Below the pieces are notes generated by a model that was not told the origin of the DNA, searched no databases, and was given only the letters and a program-made list of their open reading frames with translations. The position numbers were made by a program, and so were the translations under genes. From Alligator mississippiensis (taxonomy: Eukaryota > Chordata > Crocodylia > Alligatoridae): a DNA stretch of 64,000 nt. The DNA is taken from NCBI RefSeq assembly GCF_030867095.1, contig NC_081827.1:28086001-28150000 (forward strand), given 5' to 3'. Shown here piece after piece: positions 36,262-49,244 of the stretch (positions within the stretch are counted from its first letter, which is position 1; each line of letters opens with the position of its first letter).

Positions 36262-36320
36262 TTTCCGGTTTCTCCCTTCAGTCGTTTCCGGCTCCTCCCT
36301 TCTGGCGCGGGGCACTTCCG
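36262..36320 (-). promoter_or_regulatory. CBLL1: cluster of three ETS/GABP-like sites
   Basis: TTTCCGG at 36262-36268 and 36285-36291, and CTTCCG near 36315-36320, give GGAA cores on the minus strand just upstream of the ATG, as in many housekeeping promoters without a TATA box. Confidence 0.5.
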
Positions 36321-36345
36321 CTCCCACAGTGCCCCGCGCCGAATC

Positions 36346-36358
36346 ATGGACCACAATG
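36346..36358 (+). CDS. CBLL1: CBLL1 coding exon 1
   Basis: 13 bp: ATG GAC CAC AAT and the first base of codon 5, then donor GTGAGG. The rest of exon 1 is 5'UTR within the CpG island. Confidence 0.93.
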
Positions 36359-39300
36359 GTGAGGAGGGGCGAGGGAGGGAGAGAGGCCTGTGTGGGTCTG
36401 GCCCGGCCCGGCCGCCTCGGCGCTCGCGGGCGCTGCCGCTGGCTGCGGCGGGGCTCCGGGGGCGGCGGCCGGGCCGCGCTCTGAGGCCTGGGCCCCACGG
36501 GCTGAGCCCGCGCCGAGCGGAGCCGAGGGCCGCGGCCTCCCCAAGCCCGAACTGGCGCCGGCCCCGCCCCCGCTTCCTTCCCCTCGCTGACGCCCCGGGA
36601 CGGGGAGGGCTCCGGGTGTGGCCGCCGGCGGCCCGTGCTTTAGCCCCGGGGGCCGGGGGTTGCTGCCGTCGACCTCGCTCGTTGCGGTCCCTTGTGACAG
36701 CGGCCGCGCTCGGGCCCGCCCTAAGGGGCCGGATCGAGGTGCCCGCGCTGGGCCGCACCCGTTCAGCCTCGGCGTTCAGCGGGTCCCTGGAGGGTCTCGG
36801 TGCTGACCCCAGGGCGGTGGGCTTGAAACCCCTTACCCAGCTGCTTGGCCTTTAGGCAGCTGCGGTGCCAGACTCTTGCATCTGACCCCACTCCTATGGC
36901 GTAGTGAGCCGCGATCCCTGGAAAAAGTCCTGTCCTGAGCATTGTCTAGAGGCTCTCTTGCTCCGCTTGCAGCTTGCTGTGCAGGGGCTTGAGCCTGGGT
37001 TTCAGCCCAGAAATACGAACCTGTTCTTAACTTTGTTGCCGGCCTCCAGACCTGACCTGGCTGCGTTTGTAGTCACTCCTGTGCAAAGAGAGCTTGAGCC
37101 TGGGGAATGGCCTGGAGTGGAAAGGCCACAGATCCCAGAGGTCAGGGTGCCCAGGGACAGGTGTGGGGAAGGGGCTGAATCCAAACTCACAGTGCGGGAT
37201 TAAGTGTGTGCTATTAGTGCATGCTGACTGGTGCCCCTTTAAAATGTGTCAGGTCATAACCAAAAACTTAAATTAAAAAAACTAGTGAAGTCATGTAAGA
37301 GCATTCTCATTTTTCGGTGGACCCTTGTAGGTTATTAGCTGGGTTAGAAGGATGATAGGAAGTTAGAAACTTCCTTGAGTCGCATTATTTCCTGCTGTAA
37401 CTCCATTGGCTTCTCGAGTCTGTAGACCTAAACCAGATGAACAGGCCAGTAGAGTTTAGTTGATTTTTAAAAAGCTCTTTGTTCATCTATCCCACTTTTA
37501 GGAACAGCTCTGATAGTCTCTTCTGGGCTAGTTTTTACTCTACACCTGCAAATGTTTCATTTCCTAATAGAGGTAGTTAGCTTTGTTAATCTGAAGTCAT
37601 TCAGAAGGCGAGGTAGATGTGTACCTTTATAGACTAACGAAATAAGATGTATACAGACTACAAGATTTCACTGCATCATTTCCTAATGATACTCTTAACA
37701 GGAAGTTTCCTAATATTCAGCCTACCTTTTTTCACCTGTAGTGCTAGTTTGTACAGTTAGTGTACATGGAGTGAACTGGTATATAAATAGCCTGAGGAGC
37801 TACCTTGTTCAGAAAAGTTTTCTCCAAAGATCTTGTGCCCAAAAAGTACAGAAGAGAATGTACTTTTTATATCTAAAATACTTTCTGTACCAGAAGAGCT
37901 TTCAGAAAGCTTACAGTGCAAGTCCATTGTTTTGTATTGTGTTGTATGCCAAGAGAGCCTGTTAAATGCTTCAGATATATTTTTTCCTCTTGGCTTAGCC
38001 ATCTTACCCATGCTAGTAGATCCTTCATTCATACTTCGTTCACTGTCAGTACCAAAGCAGCCCCCTAATTACCTTCAGTTCCCGTGAAGGTTTTAGAATA
38101 GAACATAGCCTTCGTTTAGGTGTCTGCACTGGCAGTGGTGTGGACTGGAGGAACTGAAAGGTGTTTGCTTTATGACTTTTTTTGCTCTGCATGTGCAGGC
38201 ACAACTGTTCTGCTGAGAATTTTAGTTTTTTGGCCCTTCATGTACTGCCTCAAAATTGTTCTCCCTGTCGACTTCACTGGAATTGCTGTGCTGCTGACTG
38301 CTAACAGATGTTAATGAGCAGCAACACAGTTTTTGTAACAAGAGGCATGGTTTCCTAAAGTCAAGAACACCCTTAACCTTACAAGTATTGGCTCTGTGAT
38401 GCTCCAGTCCTCTGGTCCCTAAAAGAGAGATCCATGAGTTAAAATACACTTTGACTGAGGAACTGGTTTAATTAGTGGAAAACCTATTCCCTCCCCCTCC
38501 TCAAAAATTCCAATAAAACTAGAAACAATTTTTAATAGAAGGTAAGAAGTACACTCACGTTGTAATGGTGGCATTCAGAGCACTGTGTGAAATGGGTACA
38601 CTTGACCACCCGGCAAAACGGGCAAGTGCTGAGTCTGAGACGACACTGGTTTGAGAGTCAGAGAAATTTACCATATTTTCTCGATTATAAGACAAGGTTC
38701 CCCCCCATTCAATATGGGAAAAATTAAGCCTTGTCTTATGATTGCATACGACTTATCTGAAATCAGAAAATGCACTGGGGATGTCAATGTTAGTGAGGAG
38801 GCCACATGGCCAGACACCTAGTATGTGGTCAGTCATCAGAGGGCACCTGGGCACCCCTCAGCATACAGGGTTTCTGGCTGGCCAGTGCAGTCACTCCAAG
38901 CTGCCTGCCAGCATGTGCCGCATTGCTTTGGCACCCTCTGGCTGGAAACCACACACACAGCTCAAAATAATGCAGCAGGTGCAGGCCATGCCCTGTGCCC
39001 ACAGTGCAGGGTTTCTGGCCAGCGCATACTGAGTTGCTCTGAGATGCTGCTCAAGTAGTGGGTGCTGGAGCAACCTGGCACATGCTGGCAGCCTAGCGCC
39101 AGGTCCCTTTCTGTGAGCTGGGTTGTCCCAGCACTTGCTGCTTGAGCAGCAGCGCAGAGCAACTCAGCATGTGCTGGCCAGAAATCCCATGCTGTGTGGA
39201 CAGTGCCTGGCTGGCGCCTTTAGGTCACTTTGAGATGCATGTGCAGTTTCCCGTCAGAGGGTGCCGAAGCAAATTGGCACTCGTTGGCAGGCAGCAGCTT

Positions 39301-42300
39301 GGAATGACCCTGCACTGGCTGGTCAGAACCCTGCACACAGCTCAAAATAACCTGGCAGGTGCCAACTGGGCACCATCCCTGCAGCATCAATTCTGGATAG
39401 ATTACTGGACAATGCATGGGTACTATATGCAAATTGATATACCCATGTTTATTTTCAAGGTTATTGTTTTCAGATTTGTTCCTCACTTCCATGTGTGCAG
39501 GGAGAGCAGGGTCTGACAGTAAGGAGAAAGGGAAGGGTCTGCTAGAGAAAAAATGGTGGGGGAAGCAGAGAGCAAAGGGCTACCTGGTCCCACAAATTTG
39601 GTTTACATGCTGTAGCAGTGAGAGGGGGACAAATTCGAGGCAAGCCTCCAATAATTTGATTCTATATCTGGAAAATGATAACACATTTTTATATTTTCCA
39701 TATATAGAATGTAATTATGGGGGTCATCTTATCATTAGGGTCATCTTCTATTTGAGTACATACAGTTGTTCTGTTCCTGGCTTTGCACCTGAACTGCTAA
39801 ATGATCTTCAGCCATCACTTTGCCTTTACACACCTGTTTCCTTCTAACCCTTATGTAATTTGTTCAGTTTGTAAGCATGAGGCTTACAATGGACTTGTCC
39901 CTAATCTTAGCTAAGCTGTCTAAGCACTACTGTATTATTAATAATACAACTTGTATGATCTTTTAATCTGATGGTTTGTCACTTATATGTGAAATGGGCC
40001 AGAAGGGGTCACTGTTAAATGAAATAAAAGCAACAGTTCCAGCCTCTTCTGGCCAGTTCAAATGATGATGAACCCAAAATGTATTACATAGCTGCAGGAA
40101 AAAGGGTATTGGGTTGTAGGGGCCTCTTTAAAAAGAGTTTGTTTTTACCTTATAATTTAAACTATGGTCTGGGCTTGTAGATGAAATGGAAAAACTAGGT
40201 GAGAGGTGTTAGGGCTTCTTCATATCAAGATAAGAGTTTGGAAACTTTTTTTATACAACTTGTCCACTGTGATGATTACAATGACCCAGCATGGTAAGAG
40301 AACATAATTTAAAATATTATGGTTTTGTAGAGGTTTTATAGTATAGTGAGCCAATATTACCATTAGGCACTACACAGACGCACAAAAAAGGCCTTGCCTT
40401 GAAGAGCTGATGGATTGATTTATTCCAGAATAGATTGATTTTTTTTCCTTCTAATGAGTAGTGTCTGGTACAATAAATGAATCTTAAATTAGCTTTAATA
40501 AAACCAGAGTTATACTTCTAATTTGTCTAGATTGCTACTTAACTTTTTAGAAACTAATATGCAAAATAACCAGGAAATTACAATAAACATATTTTCTTCT
40601 TGTATAGACAATGATTTGCAAGGAACTAATAGTTCTGGATCATTGGGTGGTCTTGATGTTCGCAGACGAATCCCTATAAAGCTTATCTCCAAGCAAACCA
40701 ACAAAATCAAACCTGCACCTCGAACTCCAAGAAATATGAACAGGATGCCGTCAAAGACACAAGCTGGTGATGATGGTAAACTAAATAAATTAGTGCTGTG
40801 AGAGGAGAGGGAATTCATTTATTTTTTGTTTTGCAGTAGTGGTCAGATGCCCCATTCAGTAGCGGAGCCCTCATATGTTAGGTGCTGTGCGAACACATAA
40901 GAACATGTGACTGAGACATCCACATATTGTGTTATAAGCAGTAAATGGCCCCTGCCTCCAAAGAACAAGGAGTACTCTTTTTATTCTGTTTCTGTTCCTC
41001 TTTTTGCAGAAAGTATCTAAGCATAAAATTAGATTTAGGCCCAGCTGACACTGAAATGCCATAGTATTTCTGATTGTTGTTTAAAATGCTCATCATTCTA
41101 TACTAAAATCAGTCTGAGTCATTTAGAAAGGTAATAGTTTGTGTTGAAGTATGGTCTCATTTTTCCCCAGAAGAATTTGATTATAATGAAGAGGAACGAT
41201 ACGAATGCAAAGGAGGTGAAATGTTTGGGAATCAACGAAGATTCCCTGGACCCATCTTTTGGGACTTCAAGGTACAATCTTGGATGCAGTGGTTTGGATG
41301 ATAATATAAATTAAATTGCTCTCTAAACTTTTAAATACATGGGGAGCAAGTTCATCTTTAAAGTGTAGAAATGAAATGAGATGCATCCTGCTTACCCTTT
41401 CAGAAACCAAATGAAAAATAAGCACTTCTCTTACTCTTAGCATTGCTGTAAAGGTATTTTGTCCTTTTTCTCAGATTGTGCACAGGTCCATGTTTCTTAA
41501 GAAATATTTAAGAGCTTGCAAGCATATTGGTAATATTGAAAATAAGCCATCATAATATTGCTGTTCCTTACAGATTAACTTGCTGGGAGAAAAGGATGAT
41601 ACCCCAGTCCATTTTTGTGACAAATGTGGATTGCCTATTAAAATGTATGGGCGCATGGTGAGTAGAGCTACTTGTGGAAAAGGTAAAATTTGAAGCAGTT
41701 TTAGAAGTAGTTCTCAGTGGCTTACTGGCAAAATTGTAGGTAGCTAGTGGCTGTGTAACATCATTTATGATGGCTACTTAATATTTGTAAGAAAACATAG
41801 GAGTCATTGATTTCAAGTCAGATTATTGTGAAAGAAGGTCTGCATCTCAGAGCAGAAGCAAGTAGACGTACCACTATAGGGCCAATTGATTTTAGGGGAG
41901 CTGTGCAGAACCAGTACGAGGTATCTCTGTGCATCTCAGTTCAGACTCAGCCACTTAATTTGTACAAGAATGCCAAACTATTCATGTTCCACATATTTTG
42001 TGCTGTTACCTTGTTGAATCAAGGAACAAAATGGCAGATATGGTGAAAGGATGGCAGATGCAATGTTTGATTTGTTCCCATTGTAATTAGTTGAAAAATA
42101 CTTTTTAATGTGAAAGAATGTGTAAGAGGGCTATAATATATATTTAACATTAAAGTGACCCTTTTCAGGTAGAGTACTGTATATTAATGGGAGACTTCAG
42201 CTGAGTTAGTAAATTCTATATAGTAATCGGTTTTGTTTCTCTTAAAATAGCAATCAAACCTAATGCTTAGGATGAATTTAGAATATTGCCTATAATTGGA

Positions 42301-44333
42301 TAGATGCTAATATTACCATAGAAGAAGCTTGTGGCACATTTGTTTATTTACAGATTCGCCTAAATGTGTCACATGTTGTTTTCAGTTGCATTCATCTTTA
42401 AGTGCTTGAAACCATCTGATCAGCGGTATCATATGTCTTTTCCTGAGCTGTATCTATCTGTTTCATAGGCAGTTTAATGGAAGAAAGATCTATTTTCTAC
42501 AAGATATTCAGTAAGAAGTCATGTTCTTGAGGGAAAATATGAGAACTTTTAAAAAAAAATATATTCTACAGGTGGCTTACTTGTTTACATCTTGTTTTAA
42601 TAGAACAATTATTTGTATGTCTCTAGATCCCTTGCAAGCATGTTTTCTGCTATGATTGTGCTATATTACATGAGAAGAAGGGAGACAAGATGTGCCCAGG
42701 GTAAGTGAGCTGGAATTTGTTTATTAAAAAGGGATAACGTAGAAGTGTGGAAAAGGATCCTTATTTCACAGAATCTTTTTTAATGTACATAGTTTTGACA
42801 CAGTGAAAAAAACACGTGACTCAGTAAGAGAAGTAGTAAAGAATAGTGCTTACTGAACCTGATAGGTTAGTTTAACATAGCAGTTTTAACTAAACGATGA
42901 GGGATTCAGCTTCACTGCAGATATGTAAGTAGTAGAGATTTGAAATAGTTCATATGTTTAGGTTCTTCCCTCCCTTGGTAATTTGCAAAGAAGTGACAAT
43001 TCACTAACAGTTAAGGGTCACCTGCCAATTATGTACTCTGAGCTCAGGATGGTTCTCTGCTCTGTGTTGAGTAATAAACCTGCATGGGATGCCAATTATA
43101 AACAACACTTCAGAAAATGCCAGTCTACTTTGTAATTGCTTCTAGGGGAAACTGGTTTTGAAATATTTGAGTTAATTTAGGAAATGCAAGCCTTTTCTAT
43201 TGGTATGGAAGTAAAAGCATTGGCTTTTAGCGTAAATACGTCTAGATTCTGAGCTGCCTTTGACAATGAACTGATTTTTTTTCCAATATAGCTGTAACGA
43301 GCCTGTGCAGCGAATTGAGCAGTGCGTGCGAGGGTCTCTCTTCATGTGTAGCATTGTTCAAGGGTGCAAGAGAACATATTTATCTCAGAGAGACTTACAA
43401 GCTCACATCAACCACCGTCACATGAGAGCTGGAAAACCTGTTACCCGTCCTCCACTTGAACCTGTTCATCCTCCTATTGCCCCACCTCCTGCTGAAATTC
43501 CTGAGCGTTTCATAATGCCACCTGATAAGCATCATTTGAGCCATATTCCGCCAAAGCAGCACATCATGATGCCACCACCACCTTTACAGCATGTGCCACA
43601 TGAGCACTATAACCAGCCACACGAGGACATTCGTGCGCCCCCGGCAGAGATGTCAATGGCTCCACCACCTCCTCGCTCGGTCAGTCAGGATACCTTCCGT
43701 ATCTCAACAAGAAAACACAGCAATTTAATAACTGTCCCTATTCAGGATGATTCAAATTCAGGTGCCCGAGAACCACCTCCACCAGCCCCAGCACCTGCTC
43801 ATCATCATCCTGAATACCAGGGTCAACCAGTGGTGTCCCACCCTCATCATATAATGCCTCCACAGCAACATTATGCACCACCCCCGCCGCCACCACCACC
43901 AATTAGCCATCCAATGCAGCATCCTCCCCAGGCAGCAGGTACTCCTCACATGGTTTATAGCCAAGCTCCTCCACCGCCGATGACCTCTGCTCCTCCACCA
44001 ATAACCCCTCCCCCTGGACACATCATTGCCCAGATGCCACCATATATGAATCATCCTCCTCCAGGACCTCCCCCTCCCCAGCATGGTGGCCCACCTGTAA
44101 ATGTCAATGCACCCCCTCCCCATCACTATAATCCTAACTCTTTACCACAGTTCAGTGAAGATCAAGGAACTCTTAGCCCTCCTTTTACACAGCCAGGGGG
44201 AATGAGTCCAGGGATCTGGCCAGCTCCAAGAGGGCCACCTCCACCTCCAAGAATGCAAGGTCCACCTTCTCAAGCCCCTCTTCCTGGACCACACCACCCA
44301 GATCAAGCCAGATACAGACCCTATTACCAATGA
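36346..44333 (+). CDS. CBLL1: CBLL1 (Hakai), RING E3 ubiquitin ligase, complete
   Basis: CBLL1 ubiquitinates tyrosine-phosphorylated targets such as E-cadherin and is also part of the m6A methyltransferase complex. Coding exons are 36346-36358, 40608-40775, 41171-41271, 41574-41657, 42627-42700 and 43292-44333, together 1482 bp or 493 residues (human 491). The RING finger is C3HC4: C109, C112, C125, H127, C130, C133, C145, C148. It is followed by the C2H2-like finger of the phosphotyrosine-binding (HYB) domain: C166, C172, H185, H190. The rest to residue 493 is rich in proline and histidine and ends RYRPYYQ. The start [19 protein letters not shown] matches human and has a strong Kozak context (A at -3, G at +4). 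The first coding exon is only 13 bp, in a CpG island. All introns are GT-AG and no break is seen. Confidence 0.98.
36860..40607 (+). other. CBLL1: CBLL1 intron 1
   Basis: A 4.2-kb first intron. Apart from the 38669-39750 repeat block nothing coding was recognised; the start is still GC-rich from the CpG island. Confidence 0.7.
38669..39750. mobile_element. probable non-autonomous element with internal inverted repeat
   Basis: The left end TACCATATTTTCTCGATTAT resembles the 33701 MITE. The interior is GC-rich with inverted copies at about 39000-39055 and 39141-39198 built on TTTCTGGCCAGC. The right end near 39720-39750 is uncertain. Confidence 0.4.
40608..40775 (+). CDS. CBLL1: CBLL1 exon 2
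   Basis: 168 bp. It encodes [20 protein letters not shown], then [10 protein letters not shown] and a basic, proline-containing linker ending AGDD. Acceptor TATAG, donor GTAAAC. Confidence 0.96.
41171..41271 (+). CDS. CBLL1: CBLL1 exon 3
   Basis: 101 bp, encoding [20 protein letters not shown] and [13 protein letters not shown]. Acceptor CCCCAG, donor GTACAA. Confidence 0.96.
41574..41657 (+). CDS. CBLL1: CBLL1 exon 4 (RING start)
   Basis: 84 bp, phase 0, encoding [20 protein letters not shown] and PIKMYGRM with the first two RING cysteines. Donor GTGAGT. Confidence 0.97.
42627..42700 (+). CDS. CBLL1: CBLL1 exon 5 (RING core)
   Basis: 74 bp, encoding [20 protein letters not shown] and KMCP. 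It carries the middle RING ligands C125, H127, C130, C133 and C145. Donor GTAAGT. Confidence 0.97.
43292..44333 (+). CDS. CBLL1: CBLL1 exon 6, coding part with stop
   Basis: 1042 bp. It holds the last RING cysteine, the HYB C2H2 finger ([11 protein letters not shown] to HINHRH) and the whole proline-rich tail with poly-proline runs. TGA stop at 44331-44333. Confidence 0.98.
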
Positions 44334-44417
44334 TATGAGCAGTAAAGTGAACTGAGTATGCTATGAGAAAAAACTATACAGCAGCCTTTTAATGAATCTG
44401 ACTGTTTGGACCTCTTG

Positions 44418-44478
44418 CTTTCTCTCTCTCTCTTTCCTTCTCTCTGTCTCTCTCTGTCTCTCTCTCTCTTTTTTTTAT
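44418..44478 (+). repeat. TC-rich simple repeat in CBLL1 3'UTR
   Basis: TCTCTCTC and TCTCTGTCTC runs about 85 bp after the CBLL1 stop, ending in a T tract. Confidence 0.9.
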
Positions 44479-45749
44479 TAATAATACCATTGTTGTGACA
44501 GTAAGACACTCTGGGCACTTGAATCTTAAAGGATTTTTAAGCCTTGACCATAGGACTTCAAATACACTGTAGTTCTAAAATAAGTGGCTTAATAGACTAC
44601 AGCTATGTTTTAACAGAACTTATGTCCCTAGTGGGGCTAGACATGCCCCAGAGATGATTGCTTGTAATATTATTTCCTGAAAAATTGAGCATCCATTGTA
44701 CCACTCTAAGTATCACTTTTGTTAAATCCAATGTTTAGTTTTACTTGTGATAACTTTTTGTTAACCTGTGTACAATAATTAAATTTAAATATGGTTGTAA
44801 AAGTGCTGGGTTTTTTATGTGAACTTGAGAGTATATACTATTTCTGAAACACCGTTTCATGTTTTCATGTTTCACAAACGCTTTTCCCAAAAGTCATGTT
44901 AGTGTGACGGACATTCACAAATCCTTTCAAAATAACATTGTTTACATTAAACTGATTATTCCATGTTTAAGACGCTATAATCTTTCAGTATGTTGCACTT
45001 CAAACAGAAGACTTTAAGTTGAGAAAATTTCAGGATTACAAATGAATAATTCAAAAGATGCAGCTCTGGCATGATGCAAAGCTATATTAATTTAACATTT
45101 TAAAATCTTTTTTTAACTCTCTTTTTGTCCAGAAAGTTAGGTGTCGCTTGAGAGCTCATGTGCTTCTCGCTGTGTTGAACTCGTGTTATATGTTTGCCCA
45201 CCTATATGTGTTCATATAGATGGTGTCATTGAGTGAGTTGCTATGTCATGTCCCAAAAATCACCTTCTTTCATATAATGGACATTTACCTACTATATATA
45301 AAACTTAAGTCCATCAAAAACAAGTGTAAGAAATTCACATTCCTGTAGTGCATTTACTGGTAGTATTGTTTAAACAGAGCTACACAGGGAAACCATCTAT
45401 TCTGTTTTAATTGTCCTAGTAGGGTGTTCATTTTTGCATTCCAACATTAGTAATGAAAAATAAGTTTTAAAGTTTCATTTACTCTCAGTAATCAGCCACA
45501 TTCATCTGTAAAAAATAAATAAAAAATTTAGTTTTGAATTAGGTTTCTAACCTTATGGTATCCCTCTAACCTTATGGTATCCCTTAAAATATTGTTGGGA
45601 TCCAGCTTACGGTTTTCTTGTGGAAAACCATAATTTGTTTCTCAACATTCTTTCATCTGTTACCCAATACAAGCTGTTAGCAACCAGGTTATCAGAGTGC
45701 CCTGTTGGCAGAACATTCCAAACTTTATAACTTTGCAGATAAAATATGT

Positions 45750-46020
45750 TTTCTAGTGGTCAGAGCAAGGGACTCTGTCAGGCATCTATGCTGCTTCTGC
45801 CACTGATTTGTTTGGTAACCTCAGGCAAATCTCAGGGCCTGGTTTTCAAATTTAGGTGCATGAAAACTCGACAAATGGGTCTGAAAAACAAATGCTTATG
45901 TGCAAAAATGGTTATTTTCTGTCAATTGACCAGCTGAGGGTGCTGTTGTAATATGCTTTAAAAAATCAGGTTTTGCCTCAGTTTTTCTATATGGAAAATA
46001 GGAATAATGCCCAGTTTTTC
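45750..46020 (+). repeat. MIR-like SINE
   Basis: GCTTCTGCCACTGATTTG, CTCAGGCAAATCTCAGGGC, then TTTTGCCTCAGTTTTTC and GGAAAATAGGAATAATG, in MIR order with an unrelated stretch between. Confidence 0.55.
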
Positions 46021-47332
46021 AAGCTTTTAAGACTGGGATGTAAAGCCTTATATATGTGCAAGGTATTACAGTATAGGCTTTGTTGAAATTTTACCATTGT
46101 ATTGTGAAGCAATGGAAGGCCCCAGTAACTTATTTTTGTTCTACAGACTCATAATAAATATTATGGGTACTTTTGAAGTACCTTTTTATAGTGGAGAACA
46201 TATTGTTCATAACTCAGTCAGTCACACCTCATTTAGGTACATTTTGTTGATGTGCACAGCACTCCATCTAACAGCTCATCATTGTCTTAAGTGAATGTTT
46301 GTCTTCCTAATATTTTAAGCCATTTTATTTGACTGCTGTAGCTTTTACTCCACAATCTCCCCCTTTCTTTTTAAACTGGACTCTGGTTGTTCTAAGAGCT
46401 GCTTTTTGTAATACCACCTACCCAGTGATTTAAGCTTATGTAGAAAAGACTTGAACTCAATGTAGGGGCCAATTTTACTTTGAACTTGATTCCTTTTAAC
46501 AAACTTTGAGGTGTGATGGCAATGTGTCCTCTACTGAAAGTTTGGCAAACTCCAAATGGAATAAGCTTCCAAGACCTAGTGTTCTTTAGCTGACACTAAA
46601 AAAATGTTGTTAGTTTACTCCATAATACACTTAGTCTTAGCAGCAGGTTGGATTGCATTTCTTTATTTTGGTGATGACTGAAGTCAATGAAAGGTTTTTG
46701 CCCCATGATCCATAAGAATATGGTTTAATACAACACTGGCTTGTTTCTCGCTAAATCACTAGTAATGTCCTCCTGTTGATTTCTCTTACCATGGTAATGC
46801 TGTTCAGTTGATTAGCATAGCTCTTTCACTCAACCTAGCAATTCACAGAATAAGCCCGTAATATTACTATATCCAAGATAAGCCCTTAGATAAAATACGA
46901 TTTTTTTTTTTCCTTTACAAAGTCAAGGATAATTGGCATTTCAGAGCTTAGGGTTTGATCCAGTTCTCACTAAAATCAATGAGGATTTTGACTTACCAAA
47001 ATGGGATCAAAATCTTTGCTTGAGATGGCCACTTACTAAATATGGTGTCATGCAACCACAGAACAGACCCAAAAGGCATGCAGGAAGTGGGCCAGTTGTG
47101 TTAAGTGCTTGGCTTGAATCTATTCTTGCCTATTTAAGTGCTGTGAATGCTGAGCACAGCATAGAATAACAGAGTTGAGGCCATCACTTTTATATCTACC
47201 CTATGAAGACATTGATTTACTGTTTGAAAAATTGGCGCCGGTGGGAGCTCAATGTTAGCAGCATGTTAGCCAGCTACTTTTCAGAAAGAAACGATACTAA
47301 ACTCAGAAATGCCAGTTACCAATAAAAATATG

Positions 47333-47434
47333 TATACATAGCATGCTTCAAATTAAATCAGAGTAAGAAGCATACATAGCATGCTTCAAATTAAATCAGA
47401 GTAAGAAGCATACATAGCATGCTTCAAATTAAAT
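47333..47434 (+). repeat. 38-bp tandem repeat, 2.7 copies
   Basis: Units at 47333-47370, 47371-47408 and a partial 47409-47434. Each carries TACATAGCATGCTTCAAATT. The copies are almost identical, so they are young. Confidence 0.95.
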
Positions 47435-48088
47435 CTTACCTTGTAAAGACTTGAGAATCTCAAATGAAATAATTTCCTTGTAAAGACACTTTACAGTAAT
47501 TACATTTCAATTCTGAATAAAGATCATGTTTGGCTGCACTTGTAAAATACTGCTACTCTTCAGAAATAGTTCTCATGCTTTAAAGAAACTTTGATTACAT
47601 TATACATTTGCTAGCCTTTCTGAGATTTTGTAATGAGCACATAAATGTTAGAGAGATGGTTGTTAGTATCTATCATTAGATTAATCCTTTAGACTGAAGA
47701 GATTAAAACATCCAGATTGTTAAATGGCTTGGTGAAATTCTTTTCATCGGTTGTTAGAGGTTTAATTTTTTTTCAAAACTATCAGGGATATAGGTGCCCA
47801 ATTCTTTTAGGCAGCCTTGAAAATTGTAAGGCCTCACACATTATTTCTGTATTCTGTGCCTGAATAATACACTGTTTAAAACCAAAGCAAACTGAATGTA
47901 TGCACAAATTCTTCTGCCTACTATGAAGAATGCTACAGTTTGTGTGCATGTATGTTATGTATCAGCTGTTTTCTTTTAGAGAAGAAAAATGTGAGCTCTA
48001 CTGTTATAACTGATACAAGAAAATATTTGAACTGTTGGATATAAATCTAATATCAGTAGTTCTGCAGTTTTAATTATAGTGTCCTTGA

Positions 48089-48185
48089 GTAGCTGACTAG
48101 CTCGGTTGGAGCAGTGGTGCTAATATCACAGGTTGCAGGTTTGATCCTTGGCTGGACTAGATGCTCTCTTGAGGTCCCTTAGAGC
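48089..48185 (+). repeat. tRNA-derived SINE with CR1-like tail
   Basis: A-box-like TAGCTCGGTTGGAGC and B-box-like GGTTGCAGGTTTGATCC sit about 30 bp apart, followed by CTGGACTAGATGCTCTCTTG and AGGTCCCTT, which looks like the CR1 3' tail used for LINE-driven mobilisation. Confidence 0.6.
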
Positions 48186-49244
48186 TTTACTTCTCTGATA
48201 AGACTAAAGGTGGTGGCAAGTTCATTCTGTCTAAAAGGAGTAAAATGGAAGCACTAATGCTTGCTTTTCATTACTAGATCTTTTACAACTGTAGCAATAC
48301 AAGAAATGTTGTCTCTGTCCTATTATATATTTCAGGTTCTCCCAAAAAGTATAATCAGTGACACTGTTTTGTGTAAAAATTAAGTATAACCTTTCTACAT
48401 TTACTAAAATGTTCATGGCTTTCGTAAAATCCATTATATAGCTTTTTTCTGTTCTCAATTTAATTAGCTGTCTTTCCTTAGCTATGTACCATTCTGGTGG
48501 CAAAATAGGTATAGACTCCCATCAGAGAAAACCTCAAGTTAAGGGGGAATTACAGATGGAATGGGATTGAATCTCACATTGGTATCTGATGCTGAATTTC
48601 TAACTTGAAATGAACATTGTGAAGTGAAATACAGTTACTGTGTAAGGCTTGTTCTCATTTTCATCTTGACATATACCTGAGAATAAGGAGATTTAAGTAT
48701 TACATGAATTATATTTCCATTGTGTAACATTTCACTATTCTGGGAGTTAAAAACCACTATTCACACAGTCATTCTTCTTTGTCTAGTAATGATGTCCTGA
48801 TAACTGATTCTTCAAATATATTCTATATATACTACCCTTATTTACTATTTTGCACAGCAAAGCTGGAGTTTAATGTTTTACTCAAAATCGTTTGGCAGTA
48901 AATGAAAATAGTTTGGTTTAACGTTCGATTTTCCCTCAGCCCCTTAAATAAGGCATCAAACAATACAGCTTTGGAATCTTTTCTTATTGTGAATTACATC
49001 TTCTTACTCTCTCAAAATGTGATCATTAATTTATTTTTGAGATGTTATTATTTATTTCGTTCAACAGTACCAGCCAGAATTAGGCTTAATTATGCTGAGT
49101 TTATTCTTTTCAAAGACATTGCAAGTCTCTGTCCTAAGATTTTTTTCAAACTGTAAATTTGTTGGGTATTTTGACTTTTTATAAAAAATTGTATACGACT
49201 GACAGTTTTTAGGATAAATGATCAGTTGGGTGACTCTAAGAGAA

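Larger units (their letters stand above)
35900..36860 (+). promoter_or_regulatory. CBLL1: CBLL1 CpG-island promoter
   Basis: This stretch is very rich in GC and CpG, unlike the AT-rich surroundings, and covers the first coding exon. There is no clear TATA box. It holds ZNF143-like, X-box and ETS-like motifs upstream of the ATG. Such islands are often bidirectional, but no minus-strand gene is visible here. Confidence 0.85.
44334..47540 (+). other. CBLL1: CBLL1 3'UTR region with several AATAAA candidates
   Basis: AT-rich non-coding sequence after the stop. AATAAA occurs at 45514-45523 (two overlapping), 46153-46158 and 47516-47521, so 3'UTRs of about 1.2, 1.8 or 3.2 kb are possible. The last candidate would include the 38-bp tandem repeat. 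Which signal is used cannot be told from sequence. Confidence 0.4.

Noticed and set aside
35951-36855. Overlapping reading frames on both strands of up to 247 codons
   Set aside because: They result from the CpG island, where stop codons are rare; the only supported coding there is the 13-bp CBLL1 exon.
43758-44126. Minus-strand frame rich in Trp and Arg
   Set aside because: It is the antisense shadow of the CBLL1 proline/histidine-rich tail.
48089-48185. tRNA gene
   Set aside because: A- and B-box-like motifs are present but no cloverleaf could be drawn, and a CR1-like tail follows, so it fits a SINE.
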